This document shows positions 39,021 through 41,544 of a stretch of DNA of 41,544 bases, piece by piece. Within the stretch, counting starts at the first letter, position 1. The number at the start of each line of letters is the position of its first letter. A program made the translations under genes and the position numbers. A model generated the notes under the pieces. That model saw only the letters and a program-made list of their open reading frames with translations, made no database searches and had not been told where the DNA came from. This DNA comes from Streptococcus oralis subsp. tigurinus AZ_3a (GTDB taxonomy: Bacteria > Bacillota > Bacilli > Lactobacillales > Streptococcaceae). The stretch is taken from the NCBI GenBank assembly GCA_000344275.1, contig AORU01000017.1, forward strand, positions 1 to 41,544, in the 5' to 3' direction.

Positions 39021-39839
39021 ATGAAGATTCAAACTACAAACTTAGGAAAAGGTGGCGGTGGTAAGACTACAGATACCTTTAATGAAGGGGATTGGTTGGC
39101 ACGTGTTAAGGGGCTTAGAACACTACTTATTGATGGAGCTTGGGAATGCAATTTGACAAGAACATTTGATGTACAATACGAGAAAACCGTCTATGATATA
39201 TTTACGACTGGAGAGTACGAAATTGTACCAATATCAGAAAATCTCAGTTTGATTTGTGGTGATGAGCGTTTGACAGATGAGCAGTTAGATCTGGCTAGTC
39301 GAAACAACAAATATCTCCAGTTGTTTATGTGGTTTAGCGAACATTACGAGGAGTTAGAAGCACAATTTGATGTCATTCTAATTGATACGCATAATGACGA
39401 GAGCCTAGTTACTGCTAATTTTATAGCCGTATCAGATATTGTCTTAGCTGTTTCTGATGCCTCTCTTAATGGTTTTCGTGCCTGGTTATCTTTGAAAAAT
39501 TTTGTAGACTTCATCAAGAGCGAAGCTATCGAAGTCATTACTAAGAAAAGCTATGTTAAAGCTGAACCTTATCTTATTGGGAATAAGATTAAGTACGTTG
39601 GAAACAATGTAACAGACACCTGCAAACAATTTTTAGAAGTTGTTGAAGAAGATCAGGCTTACCTTGGATCTATCCAGGAGAAAGAGCTCATGGCCAAGAG
39701 TCTTGTGATCAGTCAGAGTGTCTTTGAGCAGCATGAAGAGATGACGGCTAACCAAAAAGAGACACATCAAAAGTTTTATGATAATATAAACTACGTATAT
39801 GAAAATATTTTGAGTGTGTTAGAAGGAGAGGTAGCATGA
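39021..39839 (+). CDS. parA: ParA-type partition ATPase
   Basis: The 272-residue protein has the deviant Walker A of ParA proteins (GKGGGGKTT, residues 9-17), a Walker A' place LLIDGAW and Walker B VILIDTHND. It has no N-terminal DNA-binding domain, so it belongs to the small ParA class that works with a small DNA-binding partner. AAGGAGGGAATC precedes the ATG. It is expressed from a perfect-consensus promoter bracketed by palindromes, and its stop overlaps the start of the next gene by four bases (ATGA). Role: segregation or positioning of the element, possibly also control of transfer. Confidence 0.9.
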   Translation: MKIQTTNLGKGGGGKTTDTFNEGDWLARVKGLRTLLIDGAWECNLTRTFDVQYEKTVYDIFTTGEYEIVPISENLSLICGDERLTDEQLDLASRNNKYLQLFMWFSEHYEELEAQFDVILIDTHNDESLVTANFIAVSDIVLAVSDASLNGFRAWLSLKNFVDFIKSEAIEVITKKSYVKAEPYLIGNKIKYVGNNVTDTCKQFLEVVEEDQAYLGSIQEKELMAKSLVISQSVFEQHEEMTANQKETHQKFYDNINYVYENILSVLEGEVA

Positions 39840-40111
39840 CAGAGAATCGATTCGCACAAGTAAAACAAACATTCCAAAGTACACCAAAGAGAGAAAAGAC
39901 TCCTTCGTCTAGGAAACAAAATCAGGAGGCTAGAAAGTCTCCTGAAAGCTACAATAAAAAGCAACGTTTCCCTTTCTCTCTCCATCATAATGTTCGATAC
40001 GATATGTTAGATGCTTTAGTAGAGTATCATGGTGAAAAATCAGCTTCATCTTATATTGAGAATCTGATTATAAGAGAATGGGAAAAGATGCAGAGAAAAA
40101 TTAAGCAATGA
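39836..40111 (+). CDS. Small RHH-type partition partner (ParB/ParG-like)
   Basis: The 91-residue protein has a basic flexible N-terminal half and a C-terminal part (about residues 45-88) with the strand-helix-helix pattern of RHH proteins (FPFSLHHNVRYDMLDALVEY, then SASSYIENLIIREW). That is the layout of ParG and omega proteins, whose mobile N-terminus contacts ParA. Its start overlaps parA by four bases. It is the obvious candidate for the protein that binds the GTTATATAAC palindromes, although this is an inference. Confidence 0.8.
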   Translation: MTENRFAQVKQTFQSTPKREKTPSSRKQNQEARKSPESYNKKQRFPFSLHHNVRYDMLDALVEYHGEKSASSYIENLIIREWEKMQRKIKQ

Positions 40112-40134
40112 GATATCAGAAAGGATGATTTTTT

Positions 40135-40329
40135 ATGATAGATTTTAGTAAAGAAATAAAGAAGAAAAATGATAATGACGATGAAGAACCACAACTAGAG
40201 AAAGATTATACTCATGATATGAAGAAAAAGAAAAAGATAGAGAAAGAAGAACTTCTTAGAAAGTTGTACGAGGCAGAGTCTAATATCTGCAGTTCACATG
40301 AAAAATTACTTGAAATGGAGAAGGAATAA
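40135..40329 (+). CDS. Small highly charged hypothetical protein
   Basis: The 64-residue protein is mostly Lys, Glu and Asp and probably helical or disordered, with a leucine-containing C-terminal helix. AAAGGATGATTTTTT precedes the ATG. Its stop overlaps the start of the RepA_N-type gene by one base, so the two are coupled. No family recognised. Confidence 0.65.
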   Translation: MIDFSKEIKKKNDNDDEEPQLEKDYTHDMKKKKKIEKEELLRKLYEAESNICSSHEKLLEMEKE

Positions 40330-40709
40330 TGAAATACTTATCAAATCTATCAGATATTCCAGAATTTTCTTCAGCAGCAATAGATTCAGGACAAATTGTC
40401 ATCCCTCGTCCAATAATAGACAACCCACAGTTCAATGATTTGAAGAGTAGTGGAATTTTTCTCTACATGCTTTTATTAAATCGTTTAAGAGCTGCAGTTG
40501 ACTTTGAATTAAAAGGATATGATGAAAATGGAAATACTTTTGTATGTTACCCTGTGGAGGAGCTAATGGAGGCTCTTCAAGCAGGTAAAAGCAAAGTAAT
40601 TTCTTTGAAAAGGAAGCTAAAGAATCATGGTTTAATTGAAGAAGTCCGCCAAGAATCCAATCTTCCCAATAGAATTTACCTAACAGATGAGATTTTAAAA
40701 TATTACTGA
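40329..40709 (+). CDS. RepA_N-type replication initiator domain protein, short form
   Basis: The 126-residue protein matches the N-terminal DNA-binding part of RepA_N initiators: LKSSGIFLYMLLLNRL, YDENGNTFVCYPVEELMEAL, a winged-helix segment with KSKVISLKRKLKNHGLIEEV and NLPNRIYL. Full-length initiators of Gram-positive plasmids are two to three times longer, so this is either a minimal version, as seen on some integrative elements, or a truncated initiator acting as a regulator. It is coupled to the gene before it and belongs to the parA block. No iterons are obvious inside it. Confidence 0.8.
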   Translation: MKYLSNLSDIPEFSSAAIDSGQIVIPRPIIDNPQFNDLKSSGIFLYMLLLNRLRAAVDFELKGYDENGNTFVCYPVEELMEALQAGKSKVISLKRKLKNHGLIEEVRQESNLPNRIYLTDEILKYY

Positions 40710-40729
40710 TGAAGTAGGAGGAATCTACA

Positions 40730-41056
40730 ATGATTTTCATTGATATTAAAAGACTTGTTCAGCTATTCTTTATTTTTATCGGAGCTATAGCGGTCTATGT
40801 ATTCTATAAGACGTTTGGTCTTAGTATGGTGTTTATAGTCGTTTTAGGGTTGGCCGTTTTAAAATTCGCTCCAGCTTTCTTCCCAGTTGTATTATTACTG
40901 TATTTGGGACTTCACTTTACAGGTAGTTTTTCCTTTATTGCAGATGGAATTGTGACGGTTTTATGGAGTATTATTTTGATTCCTATGGGGATAGCTACTA
41001 TTGAAATGAGCAAATCCTATTTTAGTAAGAAAGAGAAACCCTGGTATGACAAATAA
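40730..41056 (+). CDS. Small polytopic membrane protein
   Basis: The 108-residue protein consists mainly of hydrophobic segments (about residues 9-28, 30-48, 50-68 and 72-92) with a short basic C-terminus. GTAGGAGGAATCTACA precedes the ATG. It is the last gene of the partition block and stops right at a strong terminator. Function unknown. Confidence 0.75.
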   Translation: MIFIDIKRLVQLFFIFIGAIAVYVFYKTFGLSMVFIVVLGLAVLKFAPAFFPVVLLLYLGLHFTGSFSFIADGIVTVLWSIILIPMGIATIEMSKSYFSKKEKPWYDK

Positions 41057-41088
41057 GAGTTTATCTGAAAAGATAGGCTCTTTTTTTG
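41056..41088 (+). terminator. Intrinsic terminator ending the parA block
   Basis: An 11-bp stem (41056-41066 with 41071-41081, two G-T pairs) closed by GAAA and followed by seven T residues. It begins over the stop codon of the preceding gene. Confidence 0.92.
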
Positions 41089-41125
41089 TCAGAACAAAGG
41101 ATTATTTGAACATTCAGGTCAAAAT

Positions 41126-41152
41126 TTATTAAAATAAGCGTAATTTTAATAA
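41126..41152. repeat. Inverted repeat upstream of the transposase gene
   Basis: TTATTAAAAT (41126-41135) and ATTTTAATAA (41143-41152) are perfect inverted copies separated by 7 bases, ending just before the GGGAGG ribosome binding site. It may limit transposase expression or be an operator. I could not define the terminal repeat of the insertion sequence. Confidence 0.55.
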
Positions 41153-41165
41153 GGGAGGATTCTGA

Positions 41166-41544
41166 ATGACTTTCTTTGATGAGAGAGAATTAAAAAATCA
41201 GTTGCTATTCCAAAATGCAAAAGAATTTTATAAATTTGTTTCTAAGTATGATGAGGAGATGATTCCAGTCATGAAAGCAAAGGGCTATACCTGTATTCAT
41301 TCTATGGAGCGGACTGTCGCCTTCACATTTGGAGAGTTTACTTTCAGAAGAAGACGTTGGAAAAAGGGAAATCATTGGGTTATTCCAGTAGATGAAAAGT
41401 TAGGACTTCAGAAGAACGTCCGCTTCTCCTGGGAATTTATGTATCAGGTGGCTAAATTATCTACTTTAATGCCATATGATAAAGTAACTCAGGTGATCCA
41501 ATTGACTTATCACATCTCTATCACAAAGCCAATTGTAGTAAAAG
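41166..41544 (+). CDS. ISLre2-family (UPF0236) transposase, N-terminal part
   Basis: An open frame starts at ATG 41166, preceded by GGGAGGATTCTGA, and runs off the window after 126 codons without a stop. The translation contains CIHSMERTVAFTFGEFTFRR, then WVIPVDEKLGL and a helical segment, the N-terminal pattern of ISLre2-family transposases (RTV.FTFGE.TF.R, PVDE.LGL). The catalytic part lies outside the window, so intactness cannot be judged. It marks an insertion sequence next to the end of the parA block. Confidence 0.75.
   Translation, partial: MTFFDERELKNQLLFQNAKEFYKFVSKYDEEMIPVMKAKGYTCIHSMERTVAFTFGEFTFRRRRWKKGNHWVIPVDEKLGLQKNVRFSWEFMYQVAKLSTLMPYDKVTQVIQLTYHISITKPIVVK

Noticed and set aside
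1..41544. CRISPR array, tRNA or rRNA genes, prophage structural genes, integrase
   Set aside because: I saw no regularly spaced identical repeats, no tRNA-like cloverleaf or rRNA sequence, and no capsid, tail or recombinase motifs in any frame.

Overview
The window looks like the transfer, maintenance and surface-adhesion core of a large conjugative element from a low-GC Gram-positive bacterium, most likely Streptococcus. The host call rests on three LPXTG surface proteins with streptococcal-type tails, AGGAGG-type ribosome binding sites, low GC throughout, and an ISLre2-type transposase at the right edge. No integrase, attachment site, tRNA or rRNA gene is visible, so the window alone does not decide between an integrative conjugative element (ICE) and a conjugative plasmid. 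The short RepA_N-type protein, ParA and its small ribbon-helix-helix (RHH) partner fit either.

Layout. 72-1031 is an unrecognised gene on the minus strand; everything after it is on the plus strand. 1105-3200 holds small membrane or helical proteins. 3201-3604 is a non-coding, repeat-rich block that I read as oriT. It is followed by a mobilisation operon (3605-8490): RHH proteins, an anchored non-specific nuclease, a PD-(D/E)XK nuclease-like protein and a MobP2/MobL-type relaxase. 8609-18142 encodes DNA processing: a giant Toprim/LtrC-like polyvalent protein, topoisomerase III and a two-domain Clp AAA+ ATPase. 18233-19659 encodes a VirB2-like pilin and a possibly VirB8-like protein whose frame is broken at an A8 run. 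19676-26510 encodes three LPXTG proteins resembling the PrgC/PrgB/PrgA set of enterococcal pheromone plasmids. 26592-38897 holds SSB, the VirD4 coupling protein, a lipoprotein, VirB6, a lone BRCT protein, then VirB3-, TrsD-, VirB4- and TrsF-like proteins and a VirB1-type hydrolase. 38898-41056 is the ParA/RHH/RepA_N block. 41166 to the right edge is the start of a transposase.

Working model. The RHH proteins and relaxase would nick at 3201-3604, and VirD4 would pass the strand to a minimised type IV channel while the wall hydrolase opens a path. The polyvalent protein, SSB and topoisomerase would handle the DNA, and the surface proteins would mediate mating contact and exclusion.

The strongest unexplained signals are regulatory. 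First, seven transfer transcription units each begin with a nearly identical promoter: invariant TGTCCCTTTA, TTAT 25 bases on, and a -10 hexamer 33 bases on (24 and 32 at one site), with no normal -35. This implies a dedicated activator or sigma factor. Second, a palindrome with core GTTATATAAC flanks a perfect-consensus parA promoter and also lies just upstream of three of the seven transfer promoters and of the lipoprotein promoter, suggesting that the partition system and the transfer operons share a regulator. The VirB4-like ATPase also appears to have lost both Walker motifs.
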